The notes under the pieces: generated by a model
The model's input: only the letters and a program-made list of their open reading frames with translations
Databases searched by the model: none
Told to the model about the DNA's origin: nothing
Program-made: the position numbers and the translations under genes
Part shown: one piece after another, positions 40,455-49,889 of the stretch
Layout of the letters: every line of letters starts with the position of its first letter
Position numbering within the stretch: the first letter of the stretch is position 1
Assembly (NCBI RefSeq): GCF_000743715.1
Contig: NZ_JQEY01000006.1
Span: 1-64,000, forward strand
From: Palleronia rufa
GTDB taxonomy: Bacteria > Pseudomonadota > Alphaproteobacteria > Rhodobacterales > Rhodobacteraceae
Length of the DNA stretch: 64,000 nucleotides
Direction: 5' to 3'

Positions 40455-43227
40455 GCCGGTCGGACCCGACGACCGCCACCGCCTGCCGCCGGAACTCATC
40501 GTCCCGGCGGCAGAGCTCTTCGACACGGACGCCATCCGCACCGCCATCGGCGACCGGATCGCCCGGGGCGGCCGCGACACCGTACGCGATGCCGCCGTGG
40601 CGATCCTGCGCCGGGCCAGACAGGACGGCCGCGCCGCCATCGCCGCGGCCTTCGCGGCGCATCCGCGCGACTCCCGCGCGACCGTGTCGGCCTATTCCTG
40701 GCTCACCGACCGCTTGATAGAGACCGTGTTCGACACGGTGACCGCGCATCTCCACCCCTGCCCCACCCCGACCGAGGGCGAGCGTCTGGCGGTCTTCGCC
40801 GTCGGCGGCTACGGGCGGGCCGAGATGGCGCCGTTCTCGGACGTCGACCTGCTGTTCCTGACCCCGTGGAAGCTGACCGGCTGGGCCGAGAGCGTGATCG
40901 AATCCATGCTCTACATCCTGTGGGACCTGAAGCTGAAGGTCGGCCAGTCCAGCCGTACCGTGCGCGATTGCATCCATCTCGGCCGCCAGGACTATACCAT
41001 CCGCACGGCGCTGCTGGAGCATCGCTTCCTCTGCGGCCACGCCGGGCTGGCGACCGACCTGCACACCGCGCTCTGGACCGACCTCTTCGCGGGATCGGAG
41101 GCCGATTTCATCGCCGCCAAGCTCGATGAGCGCACCGCGCGCCACGCCAAGCAGGGCGGCCAGCGCTACATGGTCGAGCCCAACGTGAAAGAGGGCAAGG
41201 GCGGTCTGCGCGACCTGCAGACGCTGTTCTGGATCGCCAAATACGTGAACCACGTGCGCGACGTGGCCGACCTGGTGGACAAGGGCACCTACAGCCGGGA
41301 CGAGTTCGACGGTTTCGTGCGGGCCGAAAGCTTCCTTCTGGCGGTGCGGTGCCACATGCACCTAGCGGCCGGGCGCGCCATGGACCAGCTGACCTTCGAT
41401 CTGCAGGTCGAAGTGGCGGAGCGGATGGGCTACGCGGACGGCAAGGGCCGCCGCGCGGTCGAGCATTTCATGCAGGACTATTTCCGCCATGCCACCCGCG
41501 TGGGGGAGCTGACGCGGATCCTGCTCAGCGCCCTGGAGGCCGACCACAAGAAGGAGGCCCCGTCGCTCACCGGGCTGTTCCGCCGCCGCCGCCGCACCCG
41601 TCCCGGCTACGCGATCAAGCAGAACCGGCTGACCTTCGCCGACGCCGGAGCCGCACTCTCGGACCGGCTGAACCTGATCCGCATCTTCGACGAGGCGCTC
41701 AGGATCGGCACGTTGCTCCATCCCGACGCCATGCGCCTGATCGCCGCCAACCTGCACCTGATCGACGACGAGGTCCGGCGCGACCCGGAGGCCATCCGCA
41801 TCTTCTTCGACCTGCTTCTCAAGCACGGCAATCCGGGCCGCGCGCTCAGACGGATGAACGAGCTTGGGGTGCTCTCGGCCTTCGTTCCGGAATTCGAGCC
41901 GATCGTGGCGATGATGCAGTTCAACATGTACCATCACTACACGGTGGACGAACACACCATCCAGTGCATCGTCACCCTGTCCCGCATCGAACGCGGCGAG
42001 CTTGCCGACGAATTGCCCGCCGCCACCCGCATCGCCGGAAAGGGCCTGCCGCGGCGGGTTCTCTATGTCGCGCTGTTGCTCCACGACATCGGCAAGGGCC
42101 GGGACGAGGATCACGCCGTCCTGGGCGCCCGCATCGCACGCAAGGTCTGCCCGCGGATGGGGATGAACCGCGCCGATACCGAAACGGTGGAGTGGCTGGT
42201 GCGCTATCACCTGCTGATGTCGGACATGGCCCAGAAGCGCGACCTGAGCGATCCGCGCACGATCCGCGACTTCGCCAAGGCGGTGCGGACCCGCAAGCGG
42301 CTGGACCTGCTGACGCTGCTGACCGTCTGCGACATCCGCGGCGTCGGGCCCGGCACCTGGAACGGCTGGAAGGCGCAGCTTCTGCGCACCCTCTACGACG
42401 AGACGGCGGCGGCGCTGGAGAACGGGCTGGAGGCGCTCAACCGCGAGAGCCGCGGCAACGAGGCCAAGCGCCGGTTGCGCCAGGCGCTGCCCGACTGGGA
42501 GGCCCGCGACCTGCGCACCGAGACGGGACGCCACTACCCGCCCTACTGGCAGGGCCTGGGCACCGAGGCGCATGTCACCTTCGCGCATCTGCTGCGCCGG
42601 ATCGACAACGGCAACGTCCATCTCGACATCGAGGATGACGAGGACCGGGACGCGACCCGGATCTGCTTTGCCATGGTCGACCATCCGGGCATCTTCTCGC
42701 GGCTGGCCGGCGCGCTGGCGCTGGTCGGCGCCAATGTGGTAGACGCGCGGACCTACACCTCAAAGGACGGCTATGCCACGGCCGTGTTCTGGGTCCAGGA
42801 CGGCGACGGCCATCCCTACGATCCCTACCGGATCCCGCGCCTGAAGGGGATGATCGACAAGACCCTGAAGGGAGAGGTCATCGCCCGCGACGCCATGGAA
42901 AGCCGCGACAAGATCAAGAAGCGCGAGCGCGACTTCCGCGTGCCCACCAACATCGCCTTCGACAACGACGGCTCCGAGATCTACACCATCATCGAGGTCG
43001 ACACCCGGGACCGTCCCGGCCTGCTGCACGACCTGACGCGGGTGCTGGCGGGGGCCAATATCTCGATCGCCTCGGCGGTGATCGCGACCTACGGCGCCCA
43101 GGTGGTGGACACGTTCTACGTCAAGGACATGTTCGGGCTGAAGATCTATTCCGAGGCCAAGCAGAGGGCGCTGGACCGCAAGCTGCGCGAGGCCATCGAC
43201 AGCGGCGCCCGCCGCGCCCGCACCTGA
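40414..43227 (+). CDS. glnD: PII uridylyltransferase/uridylyl-removing enzyme
   Basis: Nitrogen-status sensor (937 residues) that uridylylates PII at low glutamine and deuridylylates it at high glutamine. Domains in order: nucleotidyltransferase with GGYGRAEMAPFSDVDLL (about 128-144), helical linker, HD domain with LLHDIGKGRDEDHAVLG, and two C-terminal ACT domains (MVDHPGIFSRLAGAL and VDTRDRPGLLHDLTRVLAG). The first in-frame start is TTG at 40414, inside the previous gene; a GTG at 40432 is an alternative, so the N-terminus is uncertain. Confidence 0.95.
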   Translation: MTQRPKVSAPPASRPVGPDDRHRLPPELIVPAAELFDTDAIRTAIGDRIARGGRDTVRDAAVAILRRARQDGRAAIAAAFAAHPRDSRATVSAYSWLTDRLIETVFDTVTAHLHPCPTPTEGERLAVFAVGGYGRAEMAPFSDVDLLFLTPWKLTGWAESVIESMLYILWDLKLKVGQSSRTVRDCIHLGRQDYTIRTALLEHRFLCGHAGLATDLHTALWTDLFAGSEADFIAAKLDERTARHAKQGGQRYMVEPNVKEGKGGLRDLQTLFWIAKYVNHVRDVADLVDKGTYSRDEFDGFVRAESFLLAVRCHMHLAAGRAMDQLTFDLQVEVAERMGYADGKGRRAVEHFMQDYFRHATRVGELTRILLSALEADHKKEAPSLTGLFRRRRRTRPGYAIKQNRLTFADAGAALSDRLNLIRIFDEALRIGTLLHPDAMRLIAANLHLIDDEVRRDPEAIRIFFDLLLKHGNPGRALRRMNELGVLSAFVPEFEPIVAMMQFNMYHHYTVDEHTIQCIVTLSRIERGELADELPAATRIAGKGLPRRVLYVALLLHDIGKGRDEDHAVLGARIARKVCPRMGMNRADTETVEWLVRYHLLMSDMAQKRDLSDPRTIRDFAKAVRTRKRLDLLTLLTVCDIRGVGPGTWNGWKAQLLRTLYDETAAALENGLEALNRESRGNEAKRRLRQALPDWEARDLRTETGRHYPPYWQGLGTEAHVTFAHLLRRIDNGNVHLDIEDDEDRDATRICFAMVDHPGIFSRLAGALALVGANVVDARTYTSKDGYATAVFWVQDGDGHPYDPYRIPRLKGMIDKTLKGEVIARDAMESRDKIKKRERDFRVPTNIAFDNDGSEIYTIIEVDTRDRPGLLHDLTRVLAGANISIASAVIATYGAQVVDTFYVKDMFGLKIYSEAKQRALDRKLREAIDSGARRART

Positions 43228-43244
43228 CGCCCGGGAGACGCGAC

Positions 43245-43619
43245 ATGGCCCCGCCCCCGCCCACCGGATTGCGCCGCCTGGCCGCCGCGTTCGGCCATTC
43301 CCTGGACGGGCTCGCCGACATCTGGCGCAGCGAGGCGGCGTTCCGTCTGGAGGCGATCTGCCTGGCCGCCAGCCTGCCCGCCGCCGGCTGGCTGGGAGAG
43401 ACGCCGCGCCACGCAGCCACGCTGATCGGATCGGTGCTGCTGATCATGATCGTCGAGGTTCTGAACTCGGCCATCGAGGCGACCGTGGACCGGATCGGCC
43501 CGGAGCGCCACGACCTGTCGCGCCGCGCCAAGGACCTGGGTTCCCTGGCGGTCCTTCTCGCCGTGGTGCTGGCGGCGCTGCTGTGGCTCGCCGCCCTGCT
43601 GAGCCACGTGCGCGCCTGA
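43245..43619 (+). CDS. dgkA: Diacylglycerol kinase (prokaryotic type)
   Basis: A 124-residue, three-helix membrane kinase converting diacylglycerol to phosphatidic acid with ATP. The catalytic helix motif EVLNSAIEATVDRIG is intact, as is the N-terminal amphipathic segment. Starts 17 bases after glnD, probably co-transcribed. A hairpin-containing repeat follows the stop. Confidence 0.95.
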   Translation: MAPPPPTGLRRLAAAFGHSLDGLADIWRSEAAFRLEAICLAASLPAAGWLGETPRHAATLIGSVLLIMIVEVLNSAIEATVDRIGPERHDLSRRAKDLGSLAVLLAVVLAALLWLAALLSHVRA

Positions 43620-43651
43620 CAGGCCGGACGGCACCCGGCAGCGGGCCGGGG

Positions 43652-43700
43652 GCGAGGGGCCAGCCCCTCGCGCTCCCCGGGATATTTGGGGAAAGATGAA
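43652..43700. repeat. Rhodobacterales-type intergenic hairpin repeat
   Basis: A perfect eight-base stem GCGAGGGG/CCCCTCGC with loop CCAG (43652-43671), followed by CTCCCCGGGATATTTGGGG and AAAGATGAA. I recognise this composite (GC hairpin, then CCGGGATATTT and AAGATGAA) as an interspersed element common after genes in Rhodobacteraceae genomes. It may end the glnD-dgkA transcript. Recognition is from memory, not from a comparison run here. Confidence 0.5.
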
Positions 43701-43859
43701 GGGGGCGGGACGGGTCGTGATGCGGTGGAGCGCGCGCGCCTGCGATATCGCTTGTGCGAAACACGGTCGAAGGGCTTTGCCTTACAGACACCGTGCCGGA
43801 TTCGTCTCTTGGTCCAGCGCAACCGGTATGCGCAGACCGCAACCCCGACACGGAGGACC

Positions 43860-44155
43860 AAGTCCCGGCCGGCCGACAATCCGGCGCTCAAACGCAGGGG
43901 CTTGCCAAAGATCTGGTTCGACCCCGGGATGACCAGGGGGATGCGCCGGGCGGCAGGCGTGGCCGACAGCAAATCAACAGCGATGCCGCGATCCAGACGT
44001 GCCTTTCGATGAAGATGCTGGTCGGCATCGCGCTCACCAGCGCCGACGTGGCCGCCTTCGGCAGCGCGCCAGACACCGCGGCGTGGCGCGGCCTTGCGCC
44101 GCGAGCCGTAATCCGGCTGCGGGAAAGAATGGCTTGGGCCGATCTCCAGAGCAGG
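43860..44155 (+). mobile_element. IS5-family relic (N-terminal fragment)
   Basis: The start of an IS5-type transposase on the plus strand: NPALKRRGLPKIWFDPGMT, then, after a frameshift, SDAAIQTCLSMKMLVGIAL, both standard landmarks in that order. The frame is lost before the catalytic core, and the relic ends against an IS3 relic lying in the opposite orientation. Confidence 0.78.
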
Positions 44156-44174
44156 TGACCTGCCCCCCGCCGGT

Positions 44175-45105
44175 CCGCCGGTCATAGGGAGAGTTTGCGG
44201 GGATGGGATTGGTTGTCGGACCGGTGGTGTCGGGCAAGCGCGGGGGCGCGGCGCCGTCGAATTGCCCAAGCGCCCGGCGCTGAGAGCGGCGTCCGGTGTG
44301 CGGCCTGACGGCAGTGTCGCCGGTGCGCCGGAGGGCCCGTTTTCGCCGGGCATCGTCCGGGGTGTCGAAGAGTTCCTCGTTCGGCAGCTCGCCGCGCAGG
44401 CTGCCGTTGAATGACACGATAAGGGCATTCTGCTGCGGCTTGCCGTGGTCGATGTCGTGCCGTGGGACCGCGTTCCGATCGGCCCGTTGCAGAATGGCCC
44501 GGCTCGTCGCCACCGTTCCGTTGTCGCCGACACTGCAAGAGGGTTTCGCGCCGATCCGCACCAGCGCGTCCGGCGCGCGGGCGACACGGGCGCCCTGGTG
44601 CCGGCGATCAGGCCCGGTTCTCGCGGCAGCAATCGTCGATCACCGCGAGAATGCGGACCTTGCGAGAGGCGCCGAAGCTGACCGGCAGGCAGTCGAGCGG
44701 TTAGCGGGCATCGGGATGCGCCGCCCGTGGCATCGGCGTGCGCGTGCCCGAAGCCCGCTTGCGGCCACCTCGTCGCTTCACCGACAGCCCGTCCTCGCGG
44801 GAGAGCCGATACAGCTTGTCGTGGTCGATGATCCAGAAAAAGGCCGATCCGGCGGTAGCCGAATCGGCGCCGCTTGGCGCGTGAGCTCGGCATTTCCATC
44901 CGCCGGCGCCTTCAGCGTCGCGGCCCGGGACAGGTCCATGCCGCCATGCCCGGCTTTCGGCTTGCAGACTGTCGCGGGGCCAGCCCGTGACGGCGACAGA
45001 CGCCGGCATCTGGCATCCCGGCGTGCTGCTCCGTGATCGTCCCGATGATCCGCGCCTCCGCGAAGCGGCTCCTTCGCGGTTGAGCGGACGCCACATCGGA
45101 CTGAG
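44175..45105 (-). mobile_element. IS3-family relic (orfA and orfB, IS407-like)
   Basis: A decayed IS3-family element on the minus strand. OrfA remains as RFAEARIIGTITEQHAGMPD and AGVCRRHGLAP. After an apparent internal deletion, OrfB pieces follow in shifting frames: KRRRFGYRRIGLF, IDHDKLYRLSREDGLSVKRR, RKVRILAVIDDCCREN and GKPQQNALIVSFNGSLRGEL with NEELFDTPDDARRK. Many frameshifts; inactive. A further shortened copy of the OrfB end lies at 49890-50262 in opposite orientation. Confidence 0.85.
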
Positions 45106-45848
45106 GGATCTGGTGGGGGGGCAGACGATCGGTATCCGTGCAGACAGCTCTATCTGGGCGCAACGGCCGAGGTCAGGGCGCGGCGAGACGACAGGCCGGG
45201 CGCCGGACCGGCTCGACCGGATGCCCGTCCGCCAGCCCGTCAGGGTCTTGGCCATCGCCTTGGCGAACCGGACGATCCGGGCACCGATCGGGCGGGGCGA
45301 CCGCTACCGACCGTCGCAGCCCGAGAAAACCGGTGGCGTCCAGGCCCGTCGCGCACCGGTGGACCCGGAGATGGTGCGGCGCAACGCGAGGGGATGGCAC
45401 AGGCACGGCCGGGACGCCGCAGCACGACGAAAGGGCGATCCACCCCCCGACCGCGATCCGGAACGCCTCTCCGTCCGGAAGATGGGCGGTCATGTGCCAG
45501 CCCGGCTCTTCGGGCGCAACACACCTCCGTCAAGTCAGGACGACCCTTCCACCGGCGCCTGCCGTCCCCTGCGGATCGCGCGACAGGCACCGGTGATCGC
45601 CTTTCGACCCCGTGCCGCTACACCGCCGCCTGCATCACCGCGCCGCTTTGCCCGCGGGCTGTGACCGGACCCCGGGGGCCTCCTCCACAAGAGGTTTTCC
45701 GGCACGGGCCTGCCCAATCACACCCTCCCGCTTTGGGCCGCATCCGAAAAACCTTCATCGAAGCTGACCATTCGCGTCCGATTCCGGTCCGCGTGCCCTG
45801 CCCGCAGTTTCCCCTCGCCCCGCGCACAACTTTGCCTATAACCACTCC
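45106..45848. other. About 0.74 kb without a recognisable gene
   Basis: DNA between the IS3 relic and the M14-like gene. Open frames on both strands are Arg/Pro-rich shadows with no family motif and no good ribosome site. It may contain the outer part of the IS3 relic or other decayed insertions, and the promoter of the downstream gene. Confidence 0.4.
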
Positions 45849-46886
45849 ATGCCCCGCGCCCCGTTCCAGATCGGCGGACACGAGATCGCCGCCGGTACGC
45901 GCCGGACGGTGGATCTGCCCGTCTCCGTGCTCTCTGACCACACGCCGGTCAACATGTCCGTCCATGTGGTCCACGGACGCCGCGACGGGCCGACGCTGTT
46001 CGTCTCGGCCGCCGTCCACGGGGATGAGATCATCGGCGTCGAGATCGCCCGCCGGCTCATGCACGCGCCTCAGACCGATGCGATCCGCGGCACGCTGCTG
46101 GTCGTGCCCATCGTCAACGCCTTCGGATTCCTCAACCATTCCCGGTATATGCCCGACCGGCGCGACCTCAACCGCTGCTTTCCGGGATCCGAGCGCGGCT
46201 CTCTCGCGGCCCGGCTCGCGCATATCTTCATGACCGAGATCGTGGCCCGCTCGGATTTCGGCATCGACCTGCATTCCGCCGCGATCCACCGCTCGAACCT
46301 GCCGCAGATCCGCGTCTCGGCCTCCGCGCGGCGCACGCTGGACCTGGCCACCGCCTTCGGCGCGCCGCTGGTCATCCGCGCCCGCCTGCGCGACGGCTCG
46401 CTGCGCGCCGCGGCGCGCGAGAAAGGCGTCGACATCCTGCTCTTCGAGGCCGGCGAGGCGCTGCGCTTCGACGAGATGTCGGCGCGCATCGGCGCCTCCG
46501 GCTGCCTGCGCGTGATGCGCGCGCTCGACATGATCCCGGCCAAGCGCCTGCCCCGCCGCGCCTCCTCTCCGGTCGTGGTCACCGCGTCCTCATGGTTGCG
46601 CGCCCCGGCCGGCGGGCTGCTGCGGCTGTTCCGCGACGTGGGCGAGCATGTGGAGGCCGGCCAGATCCTGGCCATCGTCGCGGACCCGTTCGGCACCACC
46701 GAAACAGAGATCGCGGCGCCGGCGACCGGCGTCATCATGGGCCGCGCCACCATGCCCGTGGTCAACGAGGGCGACGCCGTCTATCACATCGCCGACGTGC
46801 CCGTGGACGACGCGGAGGACCGTCTGACCCAGCTTGCCGCCGATCTGGAAGCCGACCCGATGTTCGACGAGGACGAGATCCTCTAG
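45849..46886 (+). CDS. Succinylglutamate desuccinylase/aspartoacylase-family protein
   Basis: A 345-residue M14-type zinc carboxypeptidase-fold protein. Metal ligands: H and E of AAVHGDEIIGVEIAR (HxxE) and the His of GIDLHSAAIHRSN. NAFGFLNHSRYMPDRRDLNR is a family landmark. The C-terminal 80 residues are biotinyl/barrel-sandwich-like (GGLLRLFRDVGEHVEAGQIL, then ATGVIMGRATMPVVNEGDA). Substrates in this subgroup are amide-linked acyl amino compounds, not defined here. The start is the first ATG, following CTATAACCACTCC. Confidence 0.87.
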   Translation: MPRAPFQIGGHEIAAGTRRTVDLPVSVLSDHTPVNMSVHVVHGRRDGPTLFVSAAVHGDEIIGVEIARRLMHAPQTDAIRGTLLVVPIVNAFGFLNHSRYMPDRRDLNRCFPGSERGSLAARLAHIFMTEIVARSDFGIDLHSAAIHRSNLPQIRVSASARRTLDLATAFGAPLVIRARLRDGSLRAAAREKGVDILLFEAGEALRFDEMSARIGASGCLRVMRALDMIPAKRLPRRASSPVVVTASSWLRAPAGGLLRLFRDVGEHVEAGQILAIVADPFGTTETEIAAPATGVIMGRATMPVVNEGDAVYHIADVPVDDAEDRLTQLAADLEADPMFDEDEIL

Positions 46887-46953
46887 TCCCGCCTTCCGAA
46901 CCGCCGCCATATGCCCTAGATGGGTGCAAATTCCCCCACGAAGGACCGCGCGC

Positions 46954-48609
46954 ATGGCCGCTTACAAATTCGTCTACCACATGGACGGCGTGTCCAAGAC
47001 CATTCCCGGCGGCAAGAAGCTGTTCGAGAACATCCGCCTGAACTTCCTGCCCGGCGTGAAGATCGGCGTCGTCGGCGCCAACGGCGCGGGCAAGTCCACG
47101 CTGCTCAAGATCATGGCCGGCATGGACAAGGATTTCGCCGGCGAGGCCTGGGCGGCCGAGGGCGCGCGCGTGGGCTATCTGGCGCAGGAGCCGGAGCTGG
47201 ACGAGGCGCTGGACGTGCGCGGCAACGTGATGATGGGCGTCGCCGCCAAGCAGGCCAAGCTCGACCGGTTCAACGAGCTGGCCATGAACTATTCCGACGA
47301 GACCGCCGAGGAGATGGCCGCCCTCCAGGACCAGATCGACGCCGAGAACCTCTGGGACCTCGACACCGAGATCGACATCGCCATGGAGGCGCTGCGCTGC
47401 CCGCCCGACGACGCGCCCGTGGACACGCTGTCGGGCGGCGAGAAGCGGCGCGTGGCCCTCTGCCGGCTGCTGCTGGAACAGCCCGACATGCTGCTCCTGG
47501 ACGAGCCGACCAACCACCTGGACGCAGAGACCATCGCCTGGCTCCAGCAGCACCTGATCGACTACAAGGGCACCATCCTGATCGTCACCCACGACCGCTA
47601 TTTCCTCGATGAGATCACCGGCTGGATCCTGGAGCTCGACCGCGGATCGGGCATTCCCTATGAGGGCAACTATTCCGCCTGGGTCGAGCAGAAGGCCAAG
47701 CGGCTGGAGCAGGAGGCGCGCGAGGACAAGGCCAAGCAGCGCACCCTGTCCCGCGAACTCGACTGGATGCGCCAGGGCGCCAAGGCGCGGCAGGCCAAGT
47801 CCAAGGCCCGGATCCAGGCCTATGAGAAGATGGCCGGCCAAAGCGTCAAGGAGCGGCTCGGCAAGGCGCAGATCATCATCCCCAACGGCGAGCGGCTGGG
47901 CGGCAAGGTGATCGAGGTCGAGGGGCTGAAGATCGTCAAGGGCGACAAGCTCCTGGTGGACGGGCTCGACTTCTCCCTGCCCCCCGGCGGCATCGTCGGC
48001 GTGATCGGCCCCAACGGCGCGGGCAAGACCTCGCTCTTCCGCGCGCTCACGGGGCAGGACGAACCGGACGCGGGCAAGATCGAGTACGGCGCGACGGTCC
48101 AGCTGTCCTACGTGGACCAGTCCCGCGACGCGCTGACGCCGGGTGCCACCGTGTGGGAAGAAATCTCGGGCGGCGCCGAACTCATCGACCTGGGCGATGC
48201 AGAGATGAACTCCCGCGCCTACTGCGGCGCGTTCAACTTCAAGGGCGTGGCCCAGCAGAAGAAGGTCGGCCTCCTGTCGGGCGGCGAACGCAACCGCGTC
48301 CATATGGCGAAGCTGCTGAAATCCGGCGGCAATGTCCTGCTGCTGGACGAGCCGACCAACGACCTGGACGTGGAAACCCTGCGCGCGCTGGAAGACGCCC
48401 TGGAGGATTTCGCCGGCTGCGCCGTCATCATCTCCCACGACCGCTTCTTCCTGGACCGCCTCTGCACCCACATCCTCGCCTTCGAGGGGAACAGCCACGT
48501 GGAATGGTTCGAAGGCAACTTCGAGGCCTACGAGGAAGACAAGGTCCGCCGCCTCGGAGAGGACGCCGCGAAGCCGACGCGGGTGAAGCACAAGAAGTTT
48601 GCGAGGTGA
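46954..48609 (+). CDS. ettA: Energy-dependent translational throttle protein EttA
   Basis: ABC-F ATPase (551 residues) that binds the ribosomal E site and gates the first elongation steps according to ADP/ATP ratio. Two ABC cassettes: Walker A GANGAGKST and GPNGAGKTS, signatures LSGGEKRRVAL and LSGGERNRVHM, Walker B LLLDEPTNHLD and LLLDEPTNDLD. The inter-domain arm has the DWMRQGAKARQAKSKARIQA stretch typical of EttA. Complete and of normal length. Confidence 0.97.
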   Translation: MAAYKFVYHMDGVSKTIPGGKKLFENIRLNFLPGVKIGVVGANGAGKSTLLKIMAGMDKDFAGEAWAAEGARVGYLAQEPELDEALDVRGNVMMGVAAKQAKLDRFNELAMNYSDETAEEMAALQDQIDAENLWDLDTEIDIAMEALRCPPDDAPVDTLSGGEKRRVALCRLLLEQPDMLLLDEPTNHLDAETIAWLQQHLIDYKGTILIVTHDRYFLDEITGWILELDRGSGIPYEGNYSAWVEQKAKRLEQEAREDKAKQRTLSRELDWMRQGAKARQAKSKARIQAYEKMAGQSVKERLGKAQIIIPNGERLGGKVIEVEGLKIVKGDKLLVDGLDFSLPPGGIVGVIGPNGAGKTSLFRALTGQDEPDAGKIEYGATVQLSYVDQSRDALTPGATVWEEISGGAELIDLGDAEMNSRAYCGAFNFKGVAQQKKVGLLSGGERNRVHMAKLLKSGGNVLLLDEPTNDLDVETLRALEDALEDFAGCAVIISHDRFFLDRLCTHILAFEGNSHVEWFEGNFEAYEEDKVRRLGEDAAKPTRVKHKKFAR

Positions 48610-48699
48610 ATCTGCAAATTTCTCTCTCAAATTGTACTTGACGAGACAACGCTTTTGCCACTCAATTCCTGCGTGTATGCCGATTTACAAAGGACTAAA

Positions 48700-48814
48700 A
48701 TGAAAACTACTTGGATTGCACCACTTTTATACGTGACGATAATCTCTGGCTGCTCAACGATGAGCGATATAGACAACGGTCTTGAAGTCTTAAGAGGGCA
48801 GCCTGTAGACAGAT
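48700..48814 (+). pseudogene. Lipoprotein gene truncated by IS630 insertion
   Basis: Begins [20 protein letters not shown], a short lipoprotein signal with Cys at 18, and continues to LRGQPVDR before running into the IS630 left end at 48815. The continuation is not found on the other side of the element (there lies an IS3 relic), so the gene's 3' part is lost. The stretch 48610-48814 is visibly AT-richer than its surroundings, suggesting foreign origin. Confidence 0.6.
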
Positions 48815-49435
48815 TAGAGCATGATGAGATAAGCTTGAAGCGTATCCAGTATTGGCGAGGTAGTTCGCGCACTCCTGTGGGCTGAAGCGGTCGAGCAGTG
48901 TCCCGATCCTGCGCCACGTTGCCTCCATTGTGCGCTCGGCTGCGTTGCGGAGCATGTGTTTGAGCTTCGAGAAGACCTGTTCAATCGGGTTCAGGTCGGG
49001 GCTGTAGGGCGGCAGAAAAAGTAGATGCGCTTTCGCGTTACGGATCGCCTGCCGCACGGCTTGCCCTTTGTGGCTGCCCAGATTGTCCATAACCACCACA
49101 TCGCCCGGGCGCAGGGTTGGGACGAGCACGTGCGCGACATAAGCCCGGAACGCTTCGCCGTTGACGGGACCGTCCAAAACAAAGGGCGCGTCGATCCGAT
49201 CATGACGCAGCGCTGCGATAAAGGTCATGGTGCGCCAGTGACCATGCGGGGCCCGCCCGATCAGGCGTTCACCTCTGGGAGCCCAGCCGCGCAGCGGGGC
49301 CATGTTGGTCTTGGCCCAGGTTTCATCAATGAACACGAGACGACGGGGGTCGATCCGGCCCTGGTGCCGCTTCCAGCGCACACGGCGGCGGCTCACGTCG
49401 GGGCGGTTCTGCTCCTCGGCGAGTTGGGTCTTTTT
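48707..49435 (-). CDS. IS630-family transposase, OrfB (DDE catalytic part)
   Basis: Catalytic half, entered by -1 frameshift. DDE residues: D in [16 protein letters not shown] in [15 protein letters not shown], and E in [20 protein letters not shown], all in expected order. There is no stop codon inside the element: the frame passes through the left inverted repeat ([14 protein letters not shown]) and runs into flanking DNA to 48707, adding about 35 foreign residues. The protein may still be active, but its C-terminus depends on the insertion site. Confidence 0.85.
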   Translation of the reverse strand, partial: KKTQLAEEQNRPDVSRRRVRWKRHQGRIDPRRLVFIDETWAKTNMAPLRGWAPRGERLIGRAPHGHWRTMTFIAALRHDRIDAPFVLDGPVNGEAFRAYVAHVLVPTLRPGDVVVMDNLGSHKGQAVRQAIRNAKAHLLFLPPYSPDLNPIEQVFSKLKHMLRNAAERTMEATWRRIGTLLDRFSPQECANYLANTGYASSLSHHALICLQAALLRLQDRCLYRSSLSSQRLSSRIKVVQSK

Positions 49436-49864
49436 TTGAACGAGTAGCCCGTGCGGCGCACGAAGGCCCAGACGGTGCGGTAGTCGACCTTGAGCCCGCG
49501 CTCGGCCAGTTCCACCACCAGTCCGCGCAGTGTGAACGGCTCCGTTATCCGCTCCAGAAGCCACGCCTCATGCCCGCCTGCAATCTTGCGTGGCGGGTGG
49601 CCGCCTGTCCCTGCCGGAGCGCAACTCCCGGTCGCACGCAAACGCTGCGACCACTTCACAACACTGGACGGAGCCACATCCAGGGCCGCTGCGACCTGAC
49701 GCACGCTCTCGCCCCCCAACAGCCGCGCCATTGCCCTCTCTCGAAGGTCCATTGAAAGTGCTCTACCCACTACTCGCCCTCCATCTTGTGGTCGGCAACA
49801 GTGAATCACCAAAATGCAGGCCTGTGAATCCTCTATCGATTCAGGCTGATTTCATCCCGCTCTA
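48815..49864 (-). mobile_element. Complete IS630-family insertion sequence
   Basis: About 1050 bases including the TA dinucleotides at both ends (48815-48816 and 49863-49864). Terminal inverted repeats: the left end TAGAGCATGATGAGATAAGC and the reverse complement of the right end TAGAGCGGGATGAAATCAGC agree at 22 of 28 positions over the outer 28 bases. It carries orfA and orfB on the minus strand, joined by an A7 slippage site. The right-hand 485 bases match the copy at the window start. Confidence 0.93.
49393..49752 (-). CDS. IS630-family transposase, OrfA
   Basis: N-terminal DNA-binding half of the transposase (about 119 residues from [12 protein letters not shown]). The helix-turn-helix and the second winged-helix segment [19 protein letters not shown] are seen. 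The zero frame ends 12 codons after the A7 run (T7 at 49431-49437 on the plus strand). A -1 shift there fuses it with OrfB to give one transposase of about 340-350 residues, the usual IS630 length. Same sequence as the copy at 14-373. Confidence 0.9.
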   Translation of the reverse strand: MDLRERAMARLLGGESVRQVAAALDVAPSSVVKWSQRLRATGSCAPAGTGGHPPRKIAGGHEAWLLERITEPFTLRGLVVELAERGLKVDYRTVWAFVRRTGYSFKKRPNSPRSRTAPT

Positions 49865-49889
49865 AAAGCTTTGTGCAACAGAGCCCCGC

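Noticed and set aside
44987-45664. 225-codon plus-strand open frame in the IS graveyard
   Set aside because: Arg/Pro-rich, partly antisense to IS3 OrfA remains, no ribosome site or motif.
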